DNA of 64,000 nucleotides, taken from the NCBI RefSeq assembly GCF_000420385.1, contig NZ_ATUV01000001.1:1178001-1242000 (forward strand). The letters run 5' to 3'. Every line of letters begins with the position of its first letter. The stretch's first letter is position 1. The stretch comes from Hippea alviniae EP5-r. GTDB lineage: Bacteria; Campylobacterota_A; Desulfurellia; Desulfurellales; Hippeaceae. The notes beneath the pieces are model-generated. The model had not been told where the DNA came from, did no database searches, and saw nothing but the letters and a program-made list of their open reading frames with translations. Position numbers and translations under genes: made by a program. Positions 54,227 through 64,000 of this stretch are shown here, piece after piece.

Positions 54227-54601
54227 TTACTCCTTGGGCTTCTTTGTTCCGTATTTAGACCTACTCTGTTTTCTGCCTTCAACACCGGCAGCATCCAAAG
54301 CACCTCTGATGATGTGATACCTAACACCTGGCAAGTCCTTAACCCTTCCGCCTCTTACCAAGACGATAGAGTGTTCCTGCAAATTGTGTCCTTCGCCAGG
54401 TATATAAGCTGTCACTTCATAGCCCGTTGTGAGCTTAACCCTTGCAACCTTTCTCAAAGCTGAGTTAGGTTTCTTTGGTGTCGTTGTATAAACCCTTGTG
54501 CAGACACCTCTTCTCTGTGGGCATCCCTGAAGGGCTAATGTCTTTTTCTTTGCCTTAACCTTTTTTCTTCCCTTTCTTACAAGCTGGTTAATCGTAGGCA
54601 C
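54227..54601 (-). CDS. rpsL: 30S ribosomal protein S12, GTG start
   Basis: 124 residues beginning [16 protein letters not shown]; the start codon is GTG 54601 behind AGGGAGG. The decoding-centre loops [16 protein letters not shown] and [17 protein letters not shown] keep the residues whose change gives streptomycin resistance, so none of those changes is evident. Confidence 0.97.
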   Translation of the reverse strand: MPTINQLVRKGRKKVKAKKKTLALQGCPQRRGVCTRVYTTTPKKPNSALRKVARVKLTTGYEVTAYIPGEGHNLQEHSIVLVRGGRVKDLPGVRYHIIRGALDAAGVEGRKQSRSKYGTKKPKE

Positions 54602-54630
54602 TTTTTACCTCCCTAAAAAATTGCTTGCCT

Positions 54631-54659
54631 AAACTAACAACAAAAGTCCTTTTTGTCAA
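54631..54659 (-). promoter_or_regulatory. Possible str-operon promoter between rpoC and rpsL
   Basis: Minus-strand TTGACA (54659-54654), 17-base spacer, TAGTTT (54636-54631, 3 of 6). The -35 element is perfect but the -10 is poor. Located in the 64-base spacer after the rpoC stop codon region. Confidence 0.35.
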
Positions 54660-54665
54660 GATTTT

Positions 54666-57600
54666 TTAATCATCACCACTCGCAGGCTTCAAAATTATGT
54701 CATCATATTTTTTCTGACCTGTTCCAACAGGTATCAACCTACCAACAATAACATTCTCTTTCAAGCCTCTTAGATGGTCTATCTGCCCACTTATAGAAGC
54801 TTCTGTCAGCACTCTTGTCGTCTCCTGGAAACTTGCAGCAGAGATAAAGCTGTCCGTATTCAGTGAAGCCTTGGTTATTCCGAGTAATACTATCCTTCCA
54901 ATGGCTGGCTTCTTGCCTCTCTTTATGAGCATCTCGTTCTTCTTTGTAAATATAAATCTGTTGACAACTTCACCTTCAATGAAATCACTATCGCCAGAAT
55001 CTTCTATAACAACCTTAGAGAGCATCTGTCTAACGATAATCTCTATATGCTTGTCGTTTATGTTAACACCCTGCAGTTTGTAAACCTGTTGAATCTCACT
55101 AACAAGCATCTTTTGAAGTTCTTTTTCACCCAAAATAGCCAAAATATCGTGTGGATTGACAGAACCATCCGTTAAAGGCTCACCCATCTCAACTCTATCA
55201 CCTGGGAATACAAGCAATCTCTTGTTTCTCGGTATCAGATACTCTTTTACGACCTTGCCTTTACCTGCTGTAGAAGTGATAATAACCTTTCTTTTACCTT
55301 TAGACTCTTTTCCATATGAGACTATTCCACTAATCTCACTTATAATTGCTGCATCCTTTGGTCTTTTTGCTTCAAACAACTCAGAAACTCGTGGCAGACC
55401 ACCCGTAATATCGGTGGTTTTATCAAGCTCCTTAGGAATCTTACCAATAACATCGCCAGGTTTTACATACTCTCCATTCTCTTTTTGCAAAATTATACCC
55501 GGCGGCAAATAGTAAACGGCATCTTCATCAATATTCTCAAACTTCTTGAGTTTGCCTTCTTCGTCAACAATGTATATTCTTGGCCTTTTTGTTAAATCTT
55601 TGCTCTCTATGACAACATTACTCTTAAGGGATGTAATTTTATCTATCTCTTCTTTGATTGTAACATGTGGAATTAAATCAACCCATTTTACATAACCTTC
55701 AGCACCTGCAAGCAGGTAATCTGAGTATGCATCCCACTCAGCCAATGTCGTGGTGCTTATGTAAATTGTTGGGTCGCTTTCGAATATTCTCTTCTTCTTC
55801 TCATCATCATATCCAACAATAACATCACCGGCTTCAACCCTTTGACCCTTTTTCACATACAAAACAGAACCCTTTGGCACATAGTATCTTACTTTATCTT
55901 CGCCATTCTCGGTTATGACAACATGTGTTCCATGTCTGTTTACTATGCCATTCTCAGGGTCATCTATCTCAACAAATCCTTCACCTTCCAAAGCTATAAG
56001 TTTTACCGTTCCGCTCTCTTCGGTCTTTACGAATCTCTTTATCGTCTCTCTATCTTTGACAAATATTTTAGCAGCATAAGGAATACTCTTTGGCACATCG
56101 AATACTTCCAAAACCCTTTCGACCAAAAGACCCAAAGCATCTACTTCATCACCGTCTTTAACAGAAAGCATCAGCTTACCTATAGCCTTGGAACCACCCG
56201 TTATTATGTCTTCATCCTTAACAAAATCGACTTTCTTTATCTTATACTCTTCTGCATCACCAACAGCCACATAGTAATAACTCTTATCTTCTCTGATTGA
56301 AACCTTACCCTTTGTCTTTGAGACTATCTGTGGTTCTGTTATAAGTAAAGCTGCATCCCTTCTTGAAAGCAATATACTCTCACCTGCAGAGTTTGGAACG
56401 ACAAAGAAGTTGTAAAATCTTACAATTCCTGCCCTTTTTGTCTCTGCCGCTTTACTCTCTTTTGTCAATCTCGACGCCGTTCCACCAACATGGAATGTTC
56501 TAAGTGTAAGCTGCGTTCCAGGTTCACCGATTGATTGGGCTGCAACAATACCGACAGCTTCACCAACATTTACCCTGCCGCCCCTTGCTAAGTCCCTTCC
56601 ATAACACTTAGCGCATACGCCACGCTCAGCTTTACATGTCAAAACAGAGTATATCTTAACCTTCTTTATTCCAGCCTTAAGTATCTTCTCAACGGCTCTT
56701 TCGTCTATCTCCTGACCTTCTTCGACTATCACTTCATCAGTGAATGGATCAATAACATCTTCTGCTGCTGTTCTGCCCAAGATCCTCTCTTCCAAAGACT
56801 CTATTTCCTCACCATTGACCATAATTGCCGACACTTCAAGGCCTTCGGTTGTGCCGCAATCTTCCATGGTAATCGTAACATCTTGAGCAACATCTATAAG
56901 TTTTCTTGTGAGATATCCAGCATTTGCCGTCTTCAAAGCCGTATCTGCAAGACCCTTTCTTGCACCGTGCGTCGATGTGAAGTATTCAAGAACCGTCAAA
57001 CCTTCTTTAAAGTTTGATTTAATTGGTGTCTCAATGATGTCTCCGGACGGCTTTGTCATTAATCCTCTGATGCCTGCAAGCTGTCTCATCTGCTGCTGAG
57101 AGCCTCTTGCTCCTGAGTGTGCCATGATAAAGATAGAGTTAAAACTCTCTTCGTACTCACCACCCAGCTCTCTCATCATTGCAGCTGCAATCCTATCCGT
57201 TGCGGAACTCCATATATCAACGGCTTTATTGTATCTCTCCTTATCCGTCAAAAGACCCTGCTGGTAATCTTCCTGAATCTTTCTAACTTCTTCTTCTGCC
57301 TTGGCTATAATCTCTGCCTTCTCCTTCGGAACAACCATATCCTCAATGGATATAGAAACACCAGCCCTTGTCGATATCTCAAATCCCAAATCCTTAACAT
57401 CATCTAAAAACTTAACAACAACGGGCAACTCTTCATGCTGATACAGGTATGAGATAAATCTATTCAACTCTTTCTTTGTAAAAAGCTTATTTACATCTTT
57501 AAACGGAACACTCTTTGGCACTATCTCATAAAATAGAACCCTTCCAACGGTTGTCTCTTGAATCTCACCATCTATCTTTACATGTATCTTGGCATTCAAA

Positions 57601-59222
57601 TCACAGACACCATTCTCGTAGGCAATCCTTACTTCATCGGCTGATGAGAAATACATGCCTTCGCCTTTTTGACCATCTCTTGCCTTTGTCATGTAATAGA
57701 CACCCAAAACCATATCTTGGCTTGGCATAGCTATAGGATTGCCATGAGCAGGCGAGATAATATTCTCCGTTGCAAGCATCAGCACTTCACTTTCTAATAT
57801 CGCTTCATTGCTCAAAGGCACATGAACAGCCATCTGGTCGCCGTCAAAGTCTGCGTTAAATGCTGGACAGACAAGTGGATGAAGCCTAATTGCTTTCTCG
57901 TCAGTCAAAACGGCATGGAATGCCTGGATTGACAACCTGTGAAGCGTTGGTGCTCTGTTCAACAACACCGGATGCTCTTTCACAACATCTTCGAGTATAT
58001 TCCAAACTTCTGGGTCTTTACGCTCAACCATTTTCTTTGCTGCTTTGATTGTTGGAGCATGCCCTTCTTCAATCAACCTATGGTATATGAACGGTTTAAA
58101 CAGCTCTAAAGCCATTATCTTAGGTAATCCGCACTGATCCATTCTCAAATCAGGACCAGACACAATTACCGAACGGCCAGAATAGTCAACCCTTTTACCG
58201 AGCAGGTTTCTCCTAAACCTTCCTTCTTTTCCTCTTATTGATTCGCTTAAGGACTTCAAAGGCCTATTATTCGATGCTCTAACAACCTGCTTTCTTCTGC
58301 CGTTGTCTATTAAAGCATCAACAGCTTCTTGAAGCATTCTCTTCTCATTTCTTATGATAATTGAAGGAGCACCAAGTTCTATCAGCCTTTTAAGTCTGTT
58401 GTTTCTATTGATAACTCTTCTGTATAAGTCGTTTAAGTCGCTTGATGCAAATCTCCCACCTTCAAGCGAGACTAAAGGCCTTAAATCCGGCGGAAGAACG
58501 GGCAAAACTTCCAGAATCATCCATTCTGGCTTATTGCCACTTCTCTTAAACTGCTCCATCAAGCGCATGCGTTTGATGAGCTTCTTCTTTTTGGCTTTGG
58601 AAGAAGTGGCTTCTATCTCTTCTTTCAGCTGCATTATCTCAAGGTCAAGGTCCATCTCTTTGAGCAACTTCTGAATGGCTGCAGCACCCATCTCAGCAGT
58701 AAATCTTAAACCGTACTTCTCAGAGTATGTTTTATACGCAGCTTCATTTAAAACGGTCTTTTTTGGCAACTCTTCAACTTCGCTCTCCACTACAACATAG
58801 GATTCGTAATAGATAACCCTTTCCAAATCCTTCAACTTCATATCAAGCAAAAGAGCCATAATGCTCGGAACAGAACGCAGATACCATATATGGGCAACGG
58901 GCGTTGCAAGTTCTATATGTCCCATTCTCTCTCTTCTTACCTTAGACTCCGTAACTTCAACACCGCACTTTTCACATACAACGCCCTTGTATTTGATTCT
59001 TTTGTATTTTCCGCACAAGCACTCATAATCCTTGATAGGACCAAAAATCTTTGCACAGAAAAGGCCATCCCTTTCGGGCTTAAATGTTCTGTAATTTATC
59101 GTCTCTGCCTTTTTTACTTCTCCGTAACTCCACTCCCTTATCTTCTCAGGTGATGCCAACTTTATCCTTATTGCATCAAAGTCTTTAGAAGACTTTGGCT
59201 TGCTCTTTAAAACAGTAAACAT
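54666..59222 (-). CDS. rpoC: RNA polymerase beta' subunit
   Basis: 1518 residues. The N-terminal zinc site [20 protein letters not shown], the catalytic loop [18 protein letters not shown] that chelates the active-site Mg2+, and the second zinc site (CGTTEG, then [11 protein letters not shown]) are intact. [12 protein letters not shown] lies near the trigger-loop region. An insertion-rich beta-barrel C-terminal half makes it longer than the E. coli protein (1407). 10 bases after rpoB. Confidence 0.98.
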   Translation of the reverse strand: MFTVLKSKPKSSKDFDAIRIKLASPEKIREWSYGEVKKAETINYRTFKPERDGLFCAKIFGPIKDYECLCGKYKRIKYKGVVCEKCGVEVTESKVRRERMGHIELATPVAHIWYLRSVPSIMALLLDMKLKDLERVIYYESYVVVESEVEELPKKTVLNEAAYKTYSEKYGLRFTAEMGAAAIQKLLKEMDLDLEIMQLKEEIEATSSKAKKKKLIKRMRLMEQFKRSGNKPEWMILEVLPVLPPDLRPLVSLEGGRFASSDLNDLYRRVINRNNRLKRLIELGAPSIIIRNEKRMLQEAVDALIDNGRRKQVVRASNNRPLKSLSESIRGKEGRFRRNLLGKRVDYSGRSVIVSGPDLRMDQCGLPKIMALELFKPFIYHRLIEEGHAPTIKAAKKMVERKDPEVWNILEDVVKEHPVLLNRAPTLHRLSIQAFHAVLTDEKAIRLHPLVCPAFNADFDGDQMAVHVPLSNEAILESEVLMLATENIISPAHGNPIAMPSQDMVLGVYYMTKARDGQKGEGMYFSSADEVRIAYENGVCDLNAKIHVKIDGEIQETTVGRVLFYEIVPKSVPFKDVNKLFTKKELNRFISYLYQHEELPVVVKFLDDVKDLGFEISTRAGVSISIEDMVVPKEKAEIIAKAEEEVRKIQEDYQQGLLTDKERYNKAVDIWSSATDRIAAAMMRELGGEYEESFNSIFIMAHSGARGSQQQMRQLAGIRGLMTKPSGDIIETPIKSNFKEGLTVLEYFTSTHGARKGLADTALKTANAGYLTRKLIDVAQDVTITMEDCGTTEGLEVSAIMVNGEEIESLEERILGRTAAEDVIDPFTDEVIVEEGQEIDERAVEKILKAGIKKVKIYSVLTCKAERGVCAKCYGRDLARGGRVNVGEAVGIVAAQSIGEPGTQLTLRTFHVGGTASRLTKESKAAETKRAGIVRFYNFFVVPNSAGESILLSRRDAALLITEPQIVSKTKGKVSIREDKSYYYVAVGDAEEYKIKKVDFVKDEDIITGGSKAIGKLMLSVKDGDEVDALGLLVERVLEVFDVPKSIPYAAKIFVKDRETIKRFVKTEESGTVKLIALEGEGFVEIDDPENGIVNRHGTHVVITENGEDKVRYYVPKGSVLYVKKGQRVEAGDVIVGYDDEKKKRIFESDPTIYISTTTLAEWDAYSDYLLAGAEGYVKWVDLIPHVTIKEEIDKITSLKSNVVIESKDLTKRPRIYIVDEEGKLKKFENIDEDAVYYLPPGIILQKENGEYVKPGDVIGKIPKELDKTTDITGGLPRVSELFEAKRPKDAAIISEISGIVSYGKESKGKRKVIITSTAGKGKVVKEYLIPRNKRLLVFPGDRVEMGEPLTDGSVNPHDILAILGEKELQKMLVSEIQQVYKLQGVNINDKHIEIIVRQMLSKVVIEDSGDSDFIEGEVVNRFIFTKKNEMLIKRGKKPAIGRIVLLGITKASLNTDSFISAASFQETTRVLTEASISGQIDHLRGLKENVIVGRLIPVGTGQKKYDDIILKPASGDD

Positions 59223-59232
59223 TACTGCCCCC

Positions 59233-62200
59233 TTATCTTCTTCTTATATCCTTAAGCAGCTCGACATCCAAACAGAGTGCTTGCATCTCCTTTATCAACA
59301 CATTAAACGACTCCGGCACTCCACCCAAAGGAATTGGTCTTCCTTTAACTATAGCTTCATAAGTTCTATTTCTTCCTGTAACATCATCGGATTTTACCGT
59401 AAGCATCTCATGAAGTGTATATGCTGCACCGTATCCTTCAAGTGCCCAAACTTCCATCTCTCCGAAACGCTGACCACCAAACTGAGCCTTTCCACCCAAA
59501 GGCTGCTGCGTAACAAGAGAGTAAGGTCCAACGCTTCTTGCATGCACTTTATCATCAACAAGGTGATGCAGTTTTAGAACATACATAACACCAACAGTCA
59601 CGGGCTCTTTAAACTTCTCACCCGTTATACCGTCGTAAACTTCGCTCTTGAGCTCTTTAAAGCCCACCATATCCATTAAATACTTCAAATCCTTCTCTTT
59701 TGCACCTTCAAAGACAGGGTTGGCAAAGTGAACGCCATTCTTCCACTCTTTTGCATACTTTTCTATCTCTTCATCGCTCAAAGAGTCTATGAACTCTTCT
59801 GCTTTCTTGCTATTGAATATTCTCTTGATAAAATCCCTTAACAAATCCCTTCTGCCTGCCTTTAGAAGCTCATCTATCTTTTTACCCAAGCCCTTTGAAA
59901 GCCATCCAAGATGCGTCTCCATTATCTGACCTATGTTCATTCTGGAAGGAACACCAAGTGGATTGAGCACTATGTCAACGGGCGTTCCATCTTCCAAGAA
60001 TGGTAAATCCTGAACAGGCAGAATTTTAGAGACAACACCCTTGTTTCCATGTCGTCCACTCATCTTATCGCCAACGGAGAGCTTTCTCTTCGTCGCTATA
60101 TAAACATTGACAACAGAGATAACGCCCGGTGGTAGGTCGCTCTCCTTCTCTATGCTCTTGATGAGTTTATTATGATGCTCTTTTATAGATTTTTCCATCT
60201 CTCTGTAATGTTTGTTTAATGACTTTAAGTCAAAACCCTTAGGCAGCAATCTCTCAAGTTCCCTTTCATTTAAACCTTCAAGCTCTTCTGAGTTTATAGC
60301 TTTACCTTTCTTGAATACCTTTGAACCAACCTTTATATCTTCTTCTGGTGCATGCCCTATGATTGCTTCTTTTAAGCTGTCTATCTTCAGCTTTTGAAGG
60401 AGTTTAAGCTTATTCTTTAACTCTTTTTCTATCTTCTGCTTCTCTTGAGCTATTATCTCTTTTTCTCGTGGATTTACATCTGCTCCACGTCTGTGAAGTA
60501 TCTTAACATCGACAACGATACCCGATGTGTCAGGTGGAACCCTTAACGAAGAGTCTGCAACATTGGCAGCCTTTTCACCAAAGATAGAGCGTAAAAGTTT
60601 CTCTTCAGGTGAGTAATGCGTCTCTGCCTTTGGCGTAACCTTACCAACAAGTATATCTCCGGGCTTTACATAAGCTCCAATCCTTACAATACCGTTTTTA
60701 TCAAGGTTTCTTAGGGTTTCGCTTGATGCGTTTGGAACATCTGCCGTAATCTCTTCCATTCCGAATTTCGTATCTCTGACATATACGCTAAACTCTTTTA
60801 TATGAATTGAAGTGTATAGGTCTTCTTCAACAACCCTTCGTGAAATCGTGATACCATCTTCATAGTTATAGCCACGCCAAGAGACAAAAGCAACGACAAG
60901 GTTTTTACCCAAAGCAAGCTCGCCTTTATCCATTGAAGGACCGTCAGCTATAATTTGGCCTTCTTTTACATAATCTCCAACATCAACAACAGGCGTCTGC
61001 GTAAAGCAGGTATCCTGGTTTGACCTTAAAAACTTCTTCAACGGATAAACATCAAGCTCATAGCCATCTTCTGTCTTAACTGCAACATAAATTTTGTCGT
61101 CTATTCTTACAACCTTACCATCTCTTTTTGCCACAACAGCGTATCTTGAGTATTTAGCGACAACAGGCTCAAGACCCGTTCCAACAAGCGGAGCTTCAGG
61201 CCTTATCAAAGGCACAGCCTGTCTCTGCATGTTTGAGCCCATTAATGCCCTGTTTGCGTCGTCATGCTCCAAGAACGGTATCAAGCCTGCAGCAACAGAG
61301 ACTATTTGGTTCGGAGAAACATCCATTAAGTCAATCTCTGTGTTGCGAACAACAACAAACTCTCCATCTTTCCTTGCTGCAACATACTCATTCTTGAATG
61401 TTCCATCTTCATTCAACGGAGCAGATGCCTGAGCGATTATATGTCCTTTCTCCTTGGATGCACTCAGATAAACAACTTCGTCTGTAACCCTTCCATCCTT
61501 GACAATCCTGTAAGGTGTCTCTATAAAGCCCAGTTCGTTTATGTTTGCGTATATTGCCAACGAAGAGATAAGTCCAATATTTGCGCCTTCTGGTGTCTCG
61601 ATAGGACATATCCTTCCGTAATGGGTTGGATGGACATCTCTAACTTCAAAGCCAGCTCTCTCCCTTGTTAATCCGCCGCTTCCTAAAGCCGACAATCTTC
61701 TTTTATGTGATATTTCAGAGAGTATATTGGTCTGGTCCATAAACTGAGATAACTGACCCGTAGCAAAGAAATCCTTTATGGCAACGGCAACGGGTTTTGT
61801 GTTTATGACATCATAAGGCATTATGTTGTCGATTTCACGCATCACCATCTTGTCTTTGATGAGCCTTTGCATACGCAACAGGCCATTTCTTATCTCTCTG
61901 TAAAGTTGATCACCTACAAGATTGACTTTTCTGTTGCTTAAACTGTCAACATCGTCTGGATAGACCTGGTCATTCTCAAGCAGAACAATATGTCTCATTA
62001 TGCCAACAAGGTCATCTTTGGTTAAAACCCTTACATCTTCTGGCACATCTATATTAAAGGTTTCATTGAGCCTTATTCTTCCTTCTAAGGAAACATCGTA
62101 TCGCTCTGGATTGAAAAACAGATTCTCAAAAAACCTTTTTGCATCTTCAATCGATGTATGCTCACCCGGCCTTAAAAGTGTGTGGATAAAGATTCTGGCA

Positions 62201-63312
62201 ACATCTTCGTCATCTAAGCCTTCAGGTAAAGCAACCCTTCTTTTATTCAGAACTTCCCTTGCCGCAACAAGCGTATTGAGAATAAGGTAATCGTCAAACT
62301 TAGAATAAACAACATCAAACTCTGCATCAAACTCTTTGATAAAACTCAGCTTCTCCTTTGTTAGTTTTGTTGCTGGGCGGATAATCTCTTCTTCGTCGTC
62401 AACATTTATTTTCAAAGGCGTTGCTAAAAATTTACCCTGTAAATCAGACTCTCTTATTGGCACATACTCAACATTGGCTTCAGATAGTGTCTTAAAAGCC
62501 CTTGTTGTTATCTTCTTGCCTTCTTTGACAACAACTTCTCCATTTACTTCTATGTCAAGGTCTGCCCTTAATCCTATTATTGACTCGTTCAGCTTAGCAT
62601 ATATATTTCCATCTTCAATTTTGACATGGATAGTCTCATAAAATGTTTTGAGTATTTCGCTCTCATCCATACCCAAAGCTTGAAGAAGGATAGTGGCAGG
62701 AAACTTCTTTTTTCTGTCTATGCGTGTTGAAAGAATCTCTCTCGTCTCTGTCTCAAATTCTATCCAGCTGCCCCTTTCTGGTATAATCTGACCATAAAAC
62801 AGACCACGACCAGCAAACTCAGAGAGCTTTTTAAATATGACACCCGGAGACCTGTGAAGCTGACCAACAATAACCCTTTCAACGCCGTTTATTATAAAGC
62901 TTCCAGTCTCTGTAATTAAAGGCAACTCACCAACATAGATGTTCTGCTCTTTTATATCTTCAATGTCCAATTTCTCGCCTGTATGCTCATCTATGTTCCA
63001 CTGGGTAAGTCTAACCTTCAAAATCAAATTACCTGTATATGAGAGACCCTTTATTTTACACTCTTCTGGTGAAAATTTCGGCGGTGTTATCTCCCAATCC
63101 ACAAGGTCAAGCCTTAGCCTTCCGTGAACATCATCTATAGGAAAAATGGACCTAAGTGCATTATCCAGATTTTTTTCTCTTTTGCTGTTTTTGTCTACAA
63201 ACTCTTTAAAAGAATTTATGTTAAGCCTTAAAAGGTCAGGAATTTCCAAAACCTTTTTAGTTTTTGAGAAGTTAACTCTCATTCTGTATTGCAATTTCAG
63301 AGGCTCAGCCAT
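59233..63312 (-). CDS. rpoB: RNA polymerase beta subunit
   Basis: 1359 residues. The rifampicin-pocket region reads [20 protein letters not shown] then [20 protein letters not shown]. By alignment to E. coli the key contacts Gln513, Asp516, His526, Arg529 and Ser531 are conserved, while 518 and 520 differ. [40 protein letters not shown] and the C-terminal [20 protein letters not shown] are invariant-type segments. Preceded by an attenuator-like hairpin after rplL. Confidence 0.98.
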   Translation of the reverse strand: MAEPLKLQYRMRVNFSKTKKVLEIPDLLRLNINSFKEFVDKNSKREKNLDNALRSIFPIDDVHGRLRLDLVDWEITPPKFSPEECKIKGLSYTGNLILKVRLTQWNIDEHTGEKLDIEDIKEQNIYVGELPLITETGSFIINGVERVIVGQLHRSPGVIFKKLSEFAGRGLFYGQIIPERGSWIEFETETREILSTRIDRKKKFPATILLQALGMDESEILKTFYETIHVKIEDGNIYAKLNESIIGLRADLDIEVNGEVVVKEGKKITTRAFKTLSEANVEYVPIRESDLQGKFLATPLKINVDDEEEIIRPATKLTKEKLSFIKEFDAEFDVVYSKFDDYLILNTLVAAREVLNKRRVALPEGLDDEDVARIFIHTLLRPGEHTSIEDAKRFFENLFFNPERYDVSLEGRIRLNETFNIDVPEDVRVLTKDDLVGIMRHIVLLENDQVYPDDVDSLSNRKVNLVGDQLYREIRNGLLRMQRLIKDKMVMREIDNIMPYDVINTKPVAVAIKDFFATGQLSQFMDQTNILSEISHKRRLSALGSGGLTRERAGFEVRDVHPTHYGRICPIETPEGANIGLISSLAIYANINELGFIETPYRIVKDGRVTDEVVYLSASKEKGHIIAQASAPLNEDGTFKNEYVAARKDGEFVVVRNTEIDLMDVSPNQIVSVAAGLIPFLEHDDANRALMGSNMQRQAVPLIRPEAPLVGTGLEPVVAKYSRYAVVAKRDGKVVRIDDKIYVAVKTEDGYELDVYPLKKFLRSNQDTCFTQTPVVDVGDYVKEGQIIADGPSMDKGELALGKNLVVAFVSWRGYNYEDGITISRRVVEEDLYTSIHIKEFSVYVRDTKFGMEEITADVPNASSETLRNLDKNGIVRIGAYVKPGDILVGKVTPKAETHYSPEEKLLRSIFGEKAANVADSSLRVPPDTSGIVVDVKILHRRGADVNPREKEIIAQEKQKIEKELKNKLKLLQKLKIDSLKEAIIGHAPEEDIKVGSKVFKKGKAINSEELEGLNERELERLLPKGFDLKSLNKHYREMEKSIKEHHNKLIKSIEKESDLPPGVISVVNVYIATKRKLSVGDKMSGRHGNKGVVSKILPVQDLPFLEDGTPVDIVLNPLGVPSRMNIGQIMETHLGWLSKGLGKKIDELLKAGRRDLLRDFIKRIFNSKKAEEFIDSLSDEEIEKYAKEWKNGVHFANPVFEGAKEKDLKYLMDMVGFKELKSEVYDGITGEKFKEPVTVGVMYVLKLHHLVDDKVHARSVGPYSLVTQQPLGGKAQFGGQRFGEMEVWALEGYGAAYTLHEMLTVKSDDVTGRNRTYEAIVKGRPIPLGGVPESFNVLIKEMQALCLDVELLKDIRRR

Positions 63313-63348
63313 TATGCACCTCGTTTATTTTTTAGAAAGATTTTTTAG

Positions 63349-63385
63349 AAAAAAAAAGGAAAGAGACATAAAGCCCCTTTCCTTT
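63349..63385 (-). terminator. Attenuator/terminator hairpin between rplL and rpoB
   Basis: Minus-strand AAAGGAAAGGGG / TCTCTTTCCTTT form a 12-pair stem (two G-U pairs) with loop CTTTATG, followed by a run of T. The same position in E. coli carries a partial terminator that sets the ratio of L7/L12 to polymerase subunits. Confidence 0.75.
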
Positions 63386-63411
63386 ATCCGATAAACCCAC
63401 CTTAAAAGTTA

Positions 63412-63801
63412 TTATTTAATCTCAACTTCAGCGCCAGCTTCTTCTAATTTTGCCTTAATCTGCTCAGCTTCTTCTTTGCTTACCTTCTCTTTTACTGCCT
63501 TTGGAGCAGAGTCAACCAATGCTTTTGCCTCTTTCAGGCCAAGACCCGTTATCTCTCTTACAACCTTGATGACCTGGATCTTCTTATCTCCTGCCTTGTT
63601 AAGAACAACATCAAACTCTGTCTTCTCCTCAGCAGCAGCTTCACCACCGCCAGCAGCAGGTGCAGCAGCAGCTACAGCAGCAACAGGAGCAGCAGCACTT
63701 ACGCCAAACTTATCTTCAAGCTCCTTAACAAACTCTGCCAACTCAACAACTGTCATATTTTCAATAAATTTAATAACATCTTCTTTTGTAATCTCTGCCA
63801 T
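63412..63801 (-). CDS. rplL: 50S ribosomal protein L7/L12
   Basis: 129 residues of the stalk protein that recruits translation GTPases. N-terminal dimerisation domain ([20 protein letters not shown]), alanine-rich hinge, and C-terminal domain with [20 protein letters not shown] and [20 protein letters not shown]. 15 bases after rplJ. Confidence 0.97.
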   Translation of the reverse strand: MAEITKEDVIKFIENMTVVELAEFVKELEDKFGVSAAAPVAAVAAAAPAAGGGEAAAEEKTEFDVVLNKAGDKKIQVIKVVREITGLGLKEAKALVDSAPKAVKEKVSKEEAEQIKAKLEEAGAEVEIK

Positions 63802-63816
63802 TAGTAAACCTCCTTT

Positions 63817-64000
63817 TTAATTTTCCTTTGCTTTTTTCTCTTCTATTGCTTTAAGCACATACAGAAGCTGCCTTATGTTTGCCGCTAAAACATTGACAAA
63901 ACCAGAAATTGGAGCCTTCATAGTGCCAAGCAGTTGTGCAACAAGCACCTCTTTTGGTGGCAACTTGCTCAAAGCCTTAATATCATCTGCCGTCAAGAGT
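63817..64000 (-). CDS. rplJ: 50S ribosomal protein L10, 3' part only
   Basis: C-terminal 61 residues read directly from the minus strand up to the window edge. DIKALSKLPPKEVLVAQLLG, TMKAPISGFVNVLAANIRQL and the closing helix YVLKAIEEKKAKEN are the conserved L10 core end and the helix that holds L7/L12 dimers. The start lies beyond base 64000. Confidence 0.93.
   Translation of the reverse strand, partial: LLTADDIKALSKLPPKEVLVAQLLGTMKAPISGFVNVLAANIRQLLYVLKAIEEKKAKEN

Overview
The window reads as a chromosomal segment of an AT-rich, anaerobic, hydrogen-using bacterium. It holds a nickel-handling and membrane-bound uptake [NiFe]-hydrogenase locus, an archaeal-type ATPase, several toxin-antitoxin-like gene pairs, and an unusually uninterrupted run of transcription and translation genes. 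A thermophilic sulfur reducer of the Hippea/Desulfurella type is my best guess. That placement rests on gene content and style, not on any search.

Left part (1-15.7 kb). A 5'-truncated adenine deaminase gene is followed by a tRNA m1A58 methyltransferase. A membrane diguanylate cyclase comes next (two Cache-like modules, two PAS-like domains, GGDEF). Then a tightly packed plus-strand series runs from a nickel/cobalt ECF transporter (cbiM, PDGLE-type N component, cbiQ, cbiO) into hypF, a nucleotidyltransferase/HEPN pair, a PIG3-like quinone oxidoreductase, hypC, hypD, hypE, a YefM/YoeB-like pair and yjbQ. Facing it on the minus strand is the structural hydrogenase operon (15-19.7 kb): small subunit with Tat signal, large subunit, b-type cytochrome, maturation protease, hypA, hypB. 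Together these genes import nickel, build the Fe(CN)2CO centre (HypC-F), insert nickel (HypA/B), trim the large subunit (protease) and pass electrons from H2 to the membrane (cytochrome b). The hydrogenase promoter region carries a perfect 7-1-7 dyad resembling Fur-superfamily operators.

Middle part (20-35.7 kb). A TPR protein gene diverges from an HDOD-cheR pair. RNase P RNA (rnpB) lies on the minus strand. A minus-strand operon follows: PHP phosphatase, PQQ-propeller lipoprotein, ftsH, universal stress protein, LOG-family protein, glycerate 2-kinase. Then come a PIN toxin-like pair diverging from rpsA (S1), sppA, a single-TM Lys-rich protein whose stop codon lies inside tRNA-Pro(GGG), and an archaeal-type AAA ATPase on the opposite strand.

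Right part (35-64 kb). One minus-strand array of about 29 kb carries rplJ(partial)-rplL-rpoB-rpoC-rpsL-rpsG-fusA-tuf-rpsJ-rplC-rplD-rplW-rplB-rpsS-rplV-rpsC-rplP-rpmC-rpsQ-rplN-rplX-rplE-rpsN-rpsH-rplF-rplR-rpsE-rpmD-rplO-secY-adk-map-infA-rpmJ-rpsM-rpsK-rpsD-rpoA-rplQ-lspA. An attenuator-like hairpin separates rplL from rpoB. A canonical intrinsic-terminator structure lies inside the first codons of lspA, at the end of the ribosomal operon.

No CRISPR array, insertion sequence, prophage or rRNA gene was seen, and no gene-free stretch exceeds 300 bases. The strongest candidates for something new are the hydrogenase-promoter dyad, the terminator embedded in lspA, a class of apparently leaderless promoters, and the toxin-antitoxin-like modules set inside the hyp operon.
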